DNA from: Rhizobiales bacterium Ga0077537
GTDB taxonomy: Bacteria; Pseudomonadota; Alphaproteobacteria; Rhizobiales; Hyphomicrobiaceae
Direction of reading: 5' to 3'
DNA length: 64,000 nt
NCBI GenBank assembly: GCA_001464955.1
Contig: LNEM01000024.1
Location: 231,184-295,183 of the forward strand
A model generated the notes under the pieces. It was not told the origin of the DNA. It saw only the letters and a program-made list of their open reading frames with translations, and ran no database searches. Shown one piece after another: positions 36,359-45,436 of this stretch (position 1 is its first letter; each line of letters opens with the position of its first letter). The position numbers were made by a program, and so were the translations under genes.

Positions 36359-36723
36359 GAAGGCTCCGGCGAGAGGGGAGGCGGAATGGCCGTCACCAGC
36401 GGGGCGCCCAATGCGTTGCGCCGGCTCGCGGGGCGGCCGGCGTCGGTCGAGGCAGTCCTTCAATGGAGAGAGCGTCGCGGCTTGGGCACTGGAAAGCCGG
36501 GGATGTCCACTCGACCCGGCCGGGCCTCAAACAACTGTCGCGTTATACTCAGAATGTACGAAACAACCGGGACGGTGTCAACAGATATTGCAATAAAATA
36601 AAATATAACCTCATCGAACGACATGTACAGTCACAGTATAAATCGAAGTGCGATAGTCTAGCATGCGCGGCATGGCCCGGGGATAAGTCGACGGACGCCA
36701 GCAACACCAGGAAGCGCCGGCGC
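36359..36723. other. Intergenic leader and AT-rich promoter region of the GTA cluster
   Basis: 365 bases between the first GTA gene and the mutarotase stop. The part at 36540-36665 is strikingly AT-rich for this genome (for example caataaaataaaatataac at 36591-36609). It holds a sigma70-like promoter for the GTA operon (separate entry). No credible gene is seen. The remainder toward 36358 is an ordinary GC-rich 5' leader of about 190 bases. Confidence 0.75.
36553..36581 (-). promoter_or_regulatory. Sigma70-type promoter for the GTA operon
   Basis: On the minus strand a perfect -35 TTGACA (36581-36576) is followed after 17 bases by TACATT (36558-36553) as -10; TATAAC lies 5 bases further on. 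It points at the small terminase start about 190 bases downstream. It is the only good sigma70 match in the AT-rich block. Regulator sites (CtrA TTAA-N7-TTAA, GafA) were not recognised. Confidence 0.55.
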
Positions 36724-37623
36724 TCAATCGAGGAGGCGATAGGCGGCGGAGAGAACGTGCGCGCCGCCCACCGGAATGGAGACGACGTCGTCGCCCGCAT
36801 TCGCCGTCTCGATGCACACCAGCTGCCGGAACGCGTCCGGCGAACCCATGTCGCCGAGGCGCGCGGTCTTGTCGGTCCACGGATTCCAGACGACGGCGCT
36901 CCGGCTGCCGCGGCTCTCGATGAGCAGGCGGCGACCGAGCCCTGCGTCTACGAGTTCGATGCGCGACGTCTCGCCGACGTAGATCCGGTCGACCTCTTCG
37001 CCGAAAGCGATGGGCCCCGCCTGCGCCATCCGCGCGAAACCTTGCAGCTTGTCGAGATACGTCGCGCCGTCGAGCCCCAAGACCGACACCGATGCGATGT
37101 CGGAGACACGGAAATAGGTATGCAGGGCTTGCGTCAGGGCGAGCGGCGCTTCCCCGAGATTGCGCGTTTCGAGACTGAGCGAAAGCCCGGTGTCGAGACG
37201 CACCGTCAGCTCCACCGAAGCCGGATGCGGGAATGCGGCGAGATCGCTGTCGCGCGTTGCGGTCCCGAGCCGGATCGACACGCCCGACGCATCGGCCGTC
37301 GTCCCGACGACATCCCACGCCCGGTGGCGAACGAAACCGTGCGCGGGATGTGGCGCGCCGCCGGCATGATCGCCGAACCACGGCCAGCACACGGGAATAC
37401 CGCCGCGGATGCCCTTGCCCTCGCGAATGCGCGCGACCGGTGAGAGCCACAACAGACCCTCTCCCCTGTGCGTCCAGTTGAGGACGTGCGCCCCATGCAG
37501 CGCGACGAGGGCCTGGCCGTCACCATGGATCAGGCGCGCGACCGGCCCACCCAGCGGGCTCGCCTCGAAGATGATCGAATCCGGCCGGCCATGAAGGCAG
37601 TTCAAGGTGTCGGTCGCCGTCAT
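36724..37623 (-). CDS. D-hexose-6-phosphate mutarotase
   Basis: Interconverts alpha and beta anomers of glucose-6-phosphate-type sugars (YeaD family of galactose mutarotase-like epimerases). 299 residues. Signatures: RGGIPVCWPWFGDH, HGFVRHRAWDV with a catalytic His, LTQALHTYFRVSDI with the second His, and VCIETANAGDD with the catalytic Glu. It lies just upstream of the GTA leader but reads toward it, so readthrough into the GTA operon cannot be excluded; a GC-rich inverted repeat (agcgccggcgct) spans its stop. Confidence 0.93.
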   Translation of the reverse strand: MTATDTLNCLHGRPDSIIFEASPLGGPVARLIHGDGQALVALHGAHVLNWTHRGEGLLWLSPVARIREGKGIRGGIPVCWPWFGDHAGGAPHPAHGFVRHRAWDVVGTTADASGVSIRLGTATRDSDLAAFPHPASVELTVRLDTGLSLSLETRNLGEAPLALTQALHTYFRVSDIASVSVLGLDGATYLDKLQGFARMAQAGPIAFGEEVDRIYVGETSRIELVDAGLGRRLLIESRGSRSAVVWNPWTDKTARLGDMGSPDAFRQLVCIETANAGDDVVSIPVGGAHVLSAAYRLLD

Positions 37624-37665
37624 CGTCTCTCTCCTGCGACGGATGCCGGCGCGCCGGCGATCGCC

Positions 37666-38661
37666 TCAGCTCCCGCCGGGCGTCGGAGCGGCCTTCGGCG
37701 GCGCCGCCTTCTGCTTCTCCGCGATGGCCTTTTCGACCCGGATCTCACCGGTGTCGAGCGTGTAGACATCAGCCGGCTTGAGCACCAGGCCGCCAGCCAT
37801 GCGGATCGCGACGGCAAGCACGAGAAGACCGAGAAGCGCCCGGAGCTGCTCGGGATTGAGGCGGCCGGCAACCGCAACGCCGAGATGCGCTCCGATCACC
37901 CCGCCGACGATCAGCGGCAGCGCGAGCGCCCCGTCGATCGAATAGTTCTGCGTCGCCTGCAGCACGGTCGCGTAGGCGGCGACGAAGATGATCTGGAACG
38001 CGGAGGTGCCGAGCGCCATCCGGGTCGGCATGCGCAGCATGTAGATCAGCGCCGGCACCAGGAGAAAGCCGCCGCCGACGCCCATGATGGCCGTGAGCCA
38101 GCCGACGAAACCGCCGATCGCGAGCGGCGGCAACACGCTCATGTAGAGCTTCGAGGTTTGGAACCGCGTCTTGAGTGGCAGCTTCAGGAGCCAGTTGTGC
38201 TGGCCCGCGCGCCGCCCCGCTCCGGCCGGCTGACCGCGCGCCGTTCGGAACATCAGCCGCACGGCCTCGAGCACCATGAGGCTGCCGACCAGCCCCAGCA
38301 TCACGACGTAAGTGACGGTGGTGAAGAAGTCGAGCTGCCCGACCGCCTTCAGGAACTGCTGGAGCTGGATGCCCGACGTGGCACCGAATAGCCCCCCGAG
38401 GATCAGGTAGAGCCCCATCTTCAGATCGACGTTGCCACGGCTCCAGTGCCCGAGCGCCCCCGACACCGACGACGCCACGACCTGGCTCGTTCCGGTCCCG
38501 ACTGCGACCGGCGGGGGCACACCGAGGAAGATCAGCATCGGCGTGGTGATGAACCCGCCACCGATTCCGAACATCCCCGACAGCACGCCGACGGCCACGC
38601 CGAGCGCCAGCAGGAGCGGCAGCGGCAACGCGATCTCGGCAATCGGGAGATACAGGTTCAT
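37666..38661 (-). CDS. TauE/SafE-family sulphite/anion exporter
   Basis: 331 residues with about eight membrane segments in two inverted halves, each carrying a glycine-rich signature: GMFGIGGGFITTPMLIFLGV and IMGVGGGFLLVPALIY. The family exports sulphite, sulphoacetate or other small anions. The C-terminus is Lys/Ala/Pro rich. It overlaps the upstream Sua5 gene by 4 bp. Substrate not predictable. Confidence 0.92.
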   Translation of the reverse strand: MNLYLPIAEIALPLPLLLALGVAVGVLSGMFGIGGGFITTPMLIFLGVPPPVAVGTGTSQVVASSVSGALGHWSRGNVDLKMGLYLILGGLFGATSGIQLQQFLKAVGQLDFFTTVTYVVMLGLVGSLMVLEAVRLMFRTARGQPAGAGRRAGQHNWLLKLPLKTRFQTSKLYMSVLPPLAIGGFVGWLTAIMGVGGGFLLVPALIYMLRMPTRMALGTSAFQIIFVAAYATVLQATQNYSIDGALALPLIVGGVIGAHLGVAVAGRLNPEQLRALLGLLVLAVAIRMAGGLVLKPADVYTLDTGEIRVEKAIAEKQKAAPPKAAPTPGGS

Positions 38662-39644
38662 GCGCGCTCCGTCGCCGCCGGGATGGTGGGCCGAGGCGCG
38701 GCCGCGCGCCGGAGACGATCGTTGATGGCCACGCCGAGACCGCGTTCGGGAATGGGCATCACCGCGAGACCGCGTGCCCCCGAACGGTCGAGACGCCTGA
38801 GCGCCGCGAACAGGTTGGCCGCCGCCTCCCTGAGATCGCCACGTGGACTGAGATTGAGAAGCGGCCCGTCGTAAGCTGGCGCGTAGGGTCCGAAGGCAAG
38901 GAACGCCTCGCCCTCGCGCGGGCTGGTGGCGTCGAGACGGACGGGAATGGCCGGCGCGTAATGGCTCTCGAGTTGCCCGGGCGCGATGGGGACCGAGACA
39001 GGGTCAGCGACCGCGCCGAGTGGCCGCGAGCCGGTCACGCGTTCGATGTCCTCGGCCGTGATCGCGCCGGGACGCAGCAGTCGCGGCGCCTCGCCGGTCA
39101 TGTCGAGGATCGTGGACTCGACCCCATAGGCCGTCGGGCCGCTGTCGATGATAAGTGCCACCTCCGCTCCGAGATCGGCCGCGACGTGGGCCGCCGTCGT
39201 GGCGCTCACATGCCCCGACCGGTTCGCCGACGGGGCCGCGACCGGACGCCCCGTCGCGCGGAGAAGATCGAGCGCCACCGGATGCGACGGCACCCGGACT
39301 GCGATCGTCGCGAGCCCGGCAGTAACGAGGCTCGACACCGGCGAGCCCTCCCGGGCCGCGAGCACCATGGTCAGTCCACCCGGCCAGAAAGCTGCCGCGA
39401 GCCGACGCGCCCCTTCGTTGAAAACGGCGATCGCCTCGGCCTCGGCGAGCCCTGCGACATGCGCGATCAGCGGATTGAAATGCGGCCGCCCCTTGGCCTC
39501 GTAGATGCCGGCGACGGCCCGGCCCTGGGTTGCATCGGCGCCGAGGCCATAGACGGTCTCCGTCGGGAACGCCACGAGCTCGCCCGCGAGGAGCAGGCGG
39601 GCTGCGTCCTCGATCGTCGCCGGGCTCGGTTGAGCGATCCGCAC
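38658..39644 (-). CDS. tsaC/sua5: L-threonylcarbamoyladenylate synthase
   Basis: Makes threonylcarbamoyl-AMP for the t6A37 modification of ANN-decoding tRNAs. 328 residues, the long Sua5 form: the YrdC domain with FPTETVYGLGADA and SKGRPxxxPL-like EAKGRPHFNPLIAH, then PSANRSGHVSATTAAHV, and a C-terminal Sua5 domain (LRPGAITAEDIERV). GTG 39644 is chosen because GGAGGA lies upstream and residues begin RIAQPSPATIEDAARLL; the reading to 39737 overlaps the divergent acyl-CoA dehydrogenase start. Confidence 0.93.
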   Translation of the reverse strand: MRIAQPSPATIEDAARLLLAGELVAFPTETVYGLGADATQGRAVAGIYEAKGRPHFNPLIAHVAGLAEAEAIAVFNEGARRLAAAFWPGGLTMVLAAREGSPVSSLVTAGLATIAVRVPSHPVALDLLRATGRPVAAPSANRSGHVSATTAAHVAADLGAEVALIIDSGPTAYGVESTILDMTGEAPRLLRPGAITAEDIERVTGSRPLGAVADPVSVPIAPGQLESHYAPAIPVRLDATSPREGEAFLAFGPYAPAYDGPLLNLSPRGDLREAAANLFAALRRLDRSGARGLAVMPIPERGLGVAINDRLRRAAAPRPTIPAATERA

Positions 39645-39735
39645 GGAGCGTATATTCCTCCAGCCGAGAGAGCCGCGCCGCTGATCGGCGCCGGACGGGT
39701 TGACCGGGCTCACCGACGAGGATGGCAGCGAAACC

Positions 39736-41517
39736 ATGACCTACCGTGCTCCAGTAGACGACATCATGTTCGCGCTCAAGACGGCAGCCGGCCTTGATGG
39801 GCTGATTTCCTCCGGCGCCGTCGCCGTCGACGAGGATACGGTCCGCGCCGTGGTCGACGAGGCCGGCAAGTTCGCCTCCGCCGTGCTCGATCCGCTGAAC
39901 TGGTCCGGCGACCGCGCGGGCTCGAAGCTCGTGGACGGCAAGGTGGTGACACCACCGGGCTGGGCCGAGGCCTACAAGGCGTTCGCGGACGGCGGCTGGG
40001 CCTCGCTCGCCGCCGACGAGGCGATCGGTGGCCAAGGCCTGCCCGAGGTGGTCTCGATGGCCGCATGCGAGATCTGGAACTCGGCCAACATGGGCTTCGG
40101 CCTCTGCCCGTTGCTGACCCAGGGCGCCATCGACGCCATCAAGGCGCACGGCAGCGACGACCTGAAGCGCACCTACCTGCCGAACATGGCCTCCGGCCGC
40201 TGGACCGGCACCATGAACCTCACGGAGCCGCACGCCGGTTCCGATCTCGGCCATCTCCGCACGAAGGCGGTTCGCCAGCCCGACGGCACCTACCGCATCA
40301 CCGGGACCAAGATCTACATCACCTACGGCGATCACGAGATGACGGAGAACATCATCCATCTCGTCCTCGCGCGCCTGCCCGACGCGCCTCCCGGAACACG
40401 CGGCATCTCGCTCTTCGTCGTGCCGAAGGTGCTGGTCAATCCGGACGGCACGCTCGGCGAAAGGAACGACGTCGTCTGCGCCGGCCTCGAGCACAAGCTC
40501 GGCATCCACGCGAGCCCGACGTGCGTCATGAAGTACGGCGAGAGCGGCGAAGGCGCCGTCGGCTATCTCGTCGGCGAGGAGAACCGCGGCCTCAACGTCA
40601 TGTTCATCATGATGAACGCAGCCCGCCTCGCCGTCGGCGTGCAGGGCGTCGCCATCGCCGAACGCGCGACGCAACGCGCCGTCGCCTATGCCCAGGAGCG
40701 AAAACAGGGTCGCGCCACGACGGCCGGCCCCGGCGTGATGAGCCCGATCATCGAGCACGCCGACGTGCGCCGGAACCTGATGACCATGAAGTCGATGACG
40801 CAGGCCGCCCGCGCCATTTGCCTCGTCACGGCCCGCGAACTCGACATCGCCCACACCGCATCCGACGACGCGACGCGGAAGGCCGCGCTGGATCGCGCCG
40901 CCCTGCTGACACCTGTCGCGAAGGCGTTCTCGACCGACATCGGCGTCGAGGTGGCGTCGATCGGCGTTCAGGTGCACGGCGGCATGGGCTTCGTCGAGGA
41001 GACGGGCGCGGCCCAGCACTATCGCGATGCCCGCATCCTGCCGATCTACGAGGGCACCAACGGCATCCAGGCCATCGACTTGCTGACGCGCAAGCTGACG
41101 CTCGACGGCGGCAAGGTGCTCATGGCCTATGTCGCAGAACTGCAGGCGACGGTCGACGAGGTGCGCGCCGTCAACCGTCCGGAACTCGGCCGCATGGGCG
41201 AGCGTCTGGCGGAGGCGATCGCGGCCCTCGTCGAGGCCTCGCGCTGGATGGGCGCGACGCTCGCCAAATCGCCCGATACCGCACTGGCCGGAGCACAACC
41301 CTATCTCCGCCTCTTCGGGCTGACGGCAGGTGGCGTGTATCTCGCGCGCGGCGCCCTCGCGGCACTGCGCGAGACGCCGTCCGATGCGCCGACCCGGATC
41401 GCGCTCGCCCGCTACTTCGCCGAGAACCACGCCGTCGCCGCCCCGTCGCTGAAGGACAGCGTCGTGACCGGCGGCGACTCGACCCTGATGCTGGATCCCG
41501 AAGCGCTGGCAGGGTAA
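39736..41517 (+). CDS. Acyl-CoA dehydrogenase (FadE/DmdC-like, long form)
   Basis: FAD enzyme that introduces the alpha-beta double bond in acyl-CoAs; 593 residues from ATG 39736 (MTYRAPVDDIMFAL). Features: TGTMNLTEPHAGSDLG for FAD/substrate contacts, the GTKIYITYGDHEMTENIIHL strand, QVHGGMGFVEETGAAQHYRD, and the catalytic-base region ILPIYEGTNGIQA with its Glu. The C-terminal ~130 residues match the extra domain of this 590-600-residue group. Divergent from the Sua5 gene. Confidence 0.95.
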   Translation: MTYRAPVDDIMFALKTAAGLDGLISSGAVAVDEDTVRAVVDEAGKFASAVLDPLNWSGDRAGSKLVDGKVVTPPGWAEAYKAFADGGWASLAADEAIGGQGLPEVVSMAACEIWNSANMGFGLCPLLTQGAIDAIKAHGSDDLKRTYLPNMASGRWTGTMNLTEPHAGSDLGHLRTKAVRQPDGTYRITGTKIYITYGDHEMTENIIHLVLARLPDAPPGTRGISLFVVPKVLVNPDGTLGERNDVVCAGLEHKLGIHASPTCVMKYGESGEGAVGYLVGEENRGLNVMFIMMNAARLAVGVQGVAIAERATQRAVAYAQERKQGRATTAGPGVMSPIIEHADVRRNLMTMKSMTQAARAICLVTARELDIAHTASDDATRKAALDRAALLTPVAKAFSTDIGVEVASIGVQVHGGMGFVEETGAAQHYRDARILPIYEGTNGIQAIDLLTRKLTLDGGKVLMAYVAELQATVDEVRAVNRPELGRMGERLAEAIAALVEASRWMGATLAKSPDTALAGAQPYLRLFGLTAGGVYLARGALAALRETPSDAPTRIALARYFAENHAVAAPSLKDSVVTGGDSTLMLDPEALAG

Positions 41518-41531
41518 CGCGATGGCCCTGT

Positions 41532-41551
41532 CGCTCAACGGACGTTGAGCG
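41532..41551. terminator. Inverted repeat between convergent genes
   Basis: CGCTCAAC-GGAC-GTTGAGCG, an 8-bp stem with a 4-base loop, overlaps the stop of the DUF3592 gene and lies 15 bases after the acyl-CoA dehydrogenase stop. It could end transcription from both sides; no U-run follows. Confidence 0.35.
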
Positions 41552-42959
41552 GCGGGCCGTCCGTCAGCAGCCCCGACGACCAGAGCGCGCCGAGAAGCAG
41601 CAGGCCGGCGAGGGCCAACATGAAATAGCTCAGCCCCGCCCGCACTTCGAGCGCGCCGCGCGATGGATCGGCCGCATCGTACATGACGGTCACGATCTTG
41701 CCCGAGGGATACTTCGCAGCCAGGCGCTCGGCGTAGCTCTTCGAGCCGGCCACTTCCGTGTCGAGACGCATCATCCGGCTGCGGTACTCGCGCCCTTTGA
41801 CGGTGTAGACGAACTCGACGACGGGCATGTGCGACAGGATGGGGCGACCCGACTTGCCGCGCCGTGAGAAGGATTGAACCTCGCTGAGTGTGACCCGTCC
41901 GCTCGTCTTCGGCCAGCGACGGGCCGCGAGTTGCCCCCGGAGCAGCCCGATCCCGAGCAGGAGAAGGAAGCTCCCCGCACCACCGAAAATCATCAGTAGC
42001 GGCGGCACGGCATTCGGCAGCGCCTCCTTGATGAGCTGTGGACCGTACGAGAGGGCGCCGACCAACGCCGCCACGCCCGCGATCCCGAACCCCGTCATCG
42101 CGAGACAACCGAGCAGCAAACCCTCCGGAACGCCACGCTCGAGGATCGAGTGCGTTGGATCGGCCGGGTCGTAGTAGACGGCGACGATCTTCCCCTCCGG
42201 ATATCGCTTCAGGAGATCGGCGACTTCGCTCTCGGGAATGCGCTCGGCGAGCGAGATCCGCCGGCCGGTGAACGTCTCCTCGCCCACTTCGAACGCGTAG
42301 GCGATCTGCGCGACCCGCTCGTTGCGCGGCATGTCGCTGCCGCTCGTCCGGGTGAGTTCGAAACCCTCCTTCGACGTCACGATGCGGCCCATGGTCTTCG
42401 TCCAGCGCGAGGCCTTGCGTTCCTCGATCAGCTTGACGATCAGCGCACCGAGAAAAACGACGAAGCAGAGGAGCGCGAAGCCCGTGACGATCTGTGCCTC
42501 GGTCGATTGCAACCAGCGCGGCCCCGGTATGCGCGCGAGCCAGTTGCCGAAGATCTCGAACGAGAAGAGGAACGCTACGACAGAACCCGGCACCAGAACC
42601 ACCACCCACCAGGGTGGCGAGCCGGCGGTGAGCGGGCTGGACGTGACGCCTTTTGCGGGCGGCTCTTCGGCCTTCCAGCCGACCTTGCCCCGCCACGACG
42701 GGTCGCGAGCGAGATAGGCCGCGAGCATCTCGCGCACGACCGCTGCCGGCACGGCGTCCTCGCCGAGGCCGATGCGGCCGGTGTCACAGAACGTCATGCG
42801 ATAGAGGTCGTCGGCGCCGGCTTCGGCCTCGAGCCAGTTGTCGTCGTTGACGATGGCCGTGATCACCCAGCCGTCGTAGGGCGCCGTGTCCGCGACCGAG
42901 CGCACGACGTCGGCGACAGTGGGCGTGTCGATCCGTTCTCCGTCGACGTCGAGGCGCAT
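41535..42959 (-). CDS. Membrane protein with two DUF3592 domains
   Basis: 474 residues from ATG 42959 (MRLDVDGERIDTPTVADVV); ATG 42998 would overlap the upstream gene by 17 bases. A soluble N-terminal domain (1-130) precedes membrane helices near 145-165 and 180-205. The first DUF3592 copy (TKTMGRIVTSKEGFEL, then VAVYYDPADPTHSILE) is followed by two helices, and a second copy (PKTSGRVTLSEVQSF, then VTVMYDAADPSRGALE) by a final helix. The duplicated domain is visible by eye from the YDPADPTHS / YDAADPSRG pair. No function is assigned to the family. Confidence 0.78.
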   Translation of the reverse strand: MRLDVDGERIDTPTVADVVRSVADTAPYDGWVITAIVNDDNWLEAEAGADDLYRMTFCDTGRIGLGEDAVPAAVVREMLAAYLARDPSWRGKVGWKAEEPPAKGVTSSPLTAGSPPWWVVVLVPGSVVAFLFSFEIFGNWLARIPGPRWLQSTEAQIVTGFALLCFVVFLGALIVKLIEERKASRWTKTMGRIVTSKEGFELTRTSGSDMPRNERVAQIAYAFEVGEETFTGRRISLAERIPESEVADLLKRYPEGKIVAVYYDPADPTHSILERGVPEGLLLGCLAMTGFGIAGVAALVGALSYGPQLIKEALPNAVPPLLMIFGGAGSFLLLLGIGLLRGQLAARRWPKTSGRVTLSEVQSFSRRGKSGRPILSHMPVVEFVYTVKGREYRSRMMRLDTEVAGSKSYAERLAAKYPSGKIVTVMYDAADPSRGALEVRAGLSYFMLALAGLLLLGALWSSGLLTDGPPLNVR

Positions 42960-42981
42960 GATGTATCCGAAATCGCTACTG

Positions 42982-43962
42982 CTATCCGCAGATGTCACGT
43001 TTCGCGGCGAGGTACTCCGCCTCGAGCCGATCGATCATGGCTGCCACCGGCTCGATCTTCCGGACCGCGCCGACACCCTGACCGGCCCCCCAGATGTCCT
43101 TCCAGGCCTTGGCAGGCCGATCGCTCGCGAAGTTCATCTTGCTCGGATCGCTCTGCGGCAGGTTCGCTGGATCGAGACCGGCACGCACCAGCGACGGCTT
43201 CAGGTAGTTGCCGTGCACGCCCGTAAAGAGGTTGGTGTAGATGATGTCCTCGCCCCCGGACGACACGATGTCCTGCTTGTAGCCGGGCACCGCGTTCGCC
43301 TCCTCCGAGCCGATGAACATCGATCCGATGTAGGCGAAGTCGGCGCCGAGCGTGCGGGCGGCGAGCACCGCGCGGCCATTGGCAATCGAGCCCGACAGCG
43401 CGAGGGGGCCGTCGAAGAACTGCCGGATCTCCTGCACCAGCGCGAACGGCGACAGCGTACCGGCATGACCGCCCGCGCCCGCACAGACCGCAATGAGACC
43501 GCTCGCCCCCTTGTCGATCGCCTTACGCGCGAACGTCGGGTTGATGATGTCGTGGAGGACAAGCGCGCCGTAGCTGCGGAATGCCTTGTAGACGTCCTCT
43601 CGAGCGCCGAGCGACGAGATCACGAGCGGCACCTTGTGGCGGACGCAGATCTCGACGTCCTTTTCCAGCCGGTCATTCGAGCGGTGCACGATCTGGTTGA
43701 CCGCGAACGGCGCCGACGGCCGCTCCGGATGGGCGCGATCGTGGGCGGCGAGTTCTTCCTTGATCTGCGAGAGCCACTCGTCGAGCTGCCCCTCGGCACG
43801 GGCATTGAGCGCCGGGAACGAGCCGACGACGCCGGCCTTGCACTGCGCGATGACGAGGCTCGGATACGAGATGATGAACTGCGGCGCGCCGATGACCGGG
43901 ATGCGCAGCCGGCGCTTCAGATTGTCGAACGTCGCTTGCTCCGCCGCGCTCAGATGCGCCAT
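42982..43962 (-). CDS. Nitronate monooxygenase (2-nitropropane dioxygenase family)
   Basis: FMN-dependent enzyme that oxidises alkyl nitronates such as propionate-3-nitronate. 326 residues. NPD TIM-barrel marks: RRLRIPVIGAPQFIISYP at the start, LIAVCAGAGGHAGTLSPFAL with the His-containing flavin loop, and LGADFAYIGSMFIGSEEANA. It precedes the DUF3592 gene in the same direction and is divergent from the enolase-superfamily gene at 44152. Confidence 0.92.
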   Translation of the reverse strand: MAHLSAAEQATFDNLKRRLRIPVIGAPQFIISYPSLVIAQCKAGVVGSFPALNARAEGQLDEWLSQIKEELAAHDRAHPERPSAPFAVNQIVHRSNDRLEKDVEICVRHKVPLVISSLGAREDVYKAFRSYGALVLHDIINPTFARKAIDKGASGLIAVCAGAGGHAGTLSPFALVQEIRQFFDGPLALSGSIANGRAVLAARTLGADFAYIGSMFIGSEEANAVPGYKQDIVSSGGEDIIYTNLFTGVHGNYLKPSLVRAGLDPANLPQSDPSKMNFASDRPAKAWKDIWGAGQGVGAVRKIEPVAAMIDRLEAEYLAAKRDICG

Positions 43963-44151
43963 GTGCCGGTCTCCACGTTGATGGCGCCATGGTTGGGCGG
44001 CGCACGGACCCCGAGTCTGCCCGTTCCGGGAACGCCCGTCGAGTGGTCAGTTGACGGCACGTCACGCGACGCGCCGCGTGACAGCGGCCACGGTTTTCCG
44101 CCACGATAGGGCAACCCGGCCGCGAGAGCCGGCGAGACCGGAGAGAACGCC

Positions 44152-45384
44152 ATGGCTGCCCTGACCGTATCCTCGCGCATCCGCTCCCTCGAGACGCTCG
44201 CCTGCGATGCCGGCTGGCGAAACTATCATTTCGTAAAGGTCGTTACGGAAGACGGCGTCACCGGCTGGTCCGAGTTCGACGAAGGCTTCGGCGCCCCCGG
44301 CGTGGCGACGGCCATCAACCGCCTCGGCGCCCGCGTCATTGGCCAGCCCGTCGGCGAGCACGAACGCATCTACGCCGAGCTTTACGCCGCCACCCGTCCC
44401 GCGGCCGGAGGTGTCGTCGCGCTCGCCCTCGGTGCCATCGAGAACGCGCTGCTCGACGCCAAGGCGAAATCGCTCGGCGTGCCTTGCTACGAACTGCTCG
44501 GCGGCAAGGTGCGCGACCGCATTCGCGTCTACTGGTCCCACTGCTGTACGTGGCGGATCAATCATCCGACCTGGTACACACCCGCCATCACCAGCCTTGA
44601 CGGCACCGTCGCCATGGGCCGCGAGGTGCGCGAGAAGGGCTTCACGGCCTGCAAGACGAACATCTTCATCTATGACGAGAAGCAGCAGAACCCGCGCGGC
44701 TGGCGGCCGGGCTTCGGCTCGCCGAACGAGCCCGCCGTCAACGTCGAGCGCCACGTCCTGCGCAATCTCCGTATGCACCTCGAGGCGCTGCGCGAGGGGA
44801 CGGGCCCCGACGTCGACATCCTGCTCGACCTCAACTTCCACGCCAAGACCGAGGGTTTCCTCAAGATCCTGCGCGAGATCGCCGACCTCGACATGTTCTG
44901 GATCGAGATCGACACGTACAATCCGGAAGCTCTGGGCTTCATCCGCCGCCAGAGCCCGCATCCGATCTCGAGCTGCGAGACGTTGCTCGGCGTGCGCGAG
45001 TTCCTGCCCTACTTCCGCGAGCAGGCCATGGACGTTGCCATCATCGACACGCCGTGGAACGGGGTGTGGCAATCGATGAAGATCGCCAATCTCGCCGAGG
45101 CGCACGAGGTGAACGTCGCGCCGCACAACTTCTATGGCCACCTCTGCACCATGATGAACGCGCACTTCGCCGCCGCCGTCCCGAACCTGCGCATCATGGA
45201 GACCGACATCGACCGGCTCGCCTGGGACTACGAGTTGTTCACGCACGTCCCCGAGTACGCCGACGGGCACCTGATCATGCCCTCGCGTCCCGGCTGGGGA
45301 ACCGAGCCGATCGAAGACGCGATCCGCGCCCGCCCGCCGAAGAATGCCGGCGGTCTTCTCAATTACGGACAGAAACAGAATTGA
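44152..45384 (+). CDS. Mandelate racemase/muconate lactonising enzyme-family (enolase superfamily) protein
   Basis: 410 residues. An N-terminal capping domain (1-125) and a TIM-barrel with candidate metal ligands Asp226 (LLDLNFHAKTEG), Glu252 (WIEIDTYNPEA) and Glu276 (SSCETLLG). Catalytic candidates are Lys168 (TACKTNIFIY) and His325 (VAPHNFYGHL). This arrangement fits acid-sugar dehydratases of the galactonate-dehydratase-like groups, which lose water from an aldonate. The substrate cannot be read from the sequence. A LLM oxidoreductase follows about 50 bases downstream. Confidence 0.9.
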   Translation: MAALTVSSRIRSLETLACDAGWRNYHFVKVVTEDGVTGWSEFDEGFGAPGVATAINRLGARVIGQPVGEHERIYAELYAATRPAAGGVVALALGAIENALLDAKAKSLGVPCYELLGGKVRDRIRVYWSHCCTWRINHPTWYTPAITSLDGTVAMGREVREKGFTACKTNIFIYDEKQQNPRGWRPGFGSPNEPAVNVERHVLRNLRMHLEALREGTGPDVDILLDLNFHAKTEGFLKILREIADLDMFWIEIDTYNPEALGFIRRQSPHPISSCETLLGVREFLPYFREQAMDVAIIDTPWNGVWQSMKIANLAEAHEVNVAPHNFYGHLCTMMNAHFAAAVPNLRIMETDIDRLAWDYELFTHVPEYADGHLIMPSRPGWGTEPIEDAIRARPPKNAGGLLNYGQKQN

Positions 45385-45436
45385 CGGCTGAGCCCAGTCG
45401 CATCATCCGCGGCGACAGCGAAAAACCGGAGGCCCC

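Noticed and set aside
40065..41867. 600-codon plus-strand open frame
   Set aside because: Frame-shifted shadow of the acyl-CoA dehydrogenase; extremely Arg-rich.
39004..42696. 1230-codon minus-strand open frame
   Set aside because: Antisense to the acyl-CoA dehydrogenase and in a wrong frame of Sua5 and the DUF3592 gene. Arg/Gly/His-rich, no family motifs; a GC-driven shadow.
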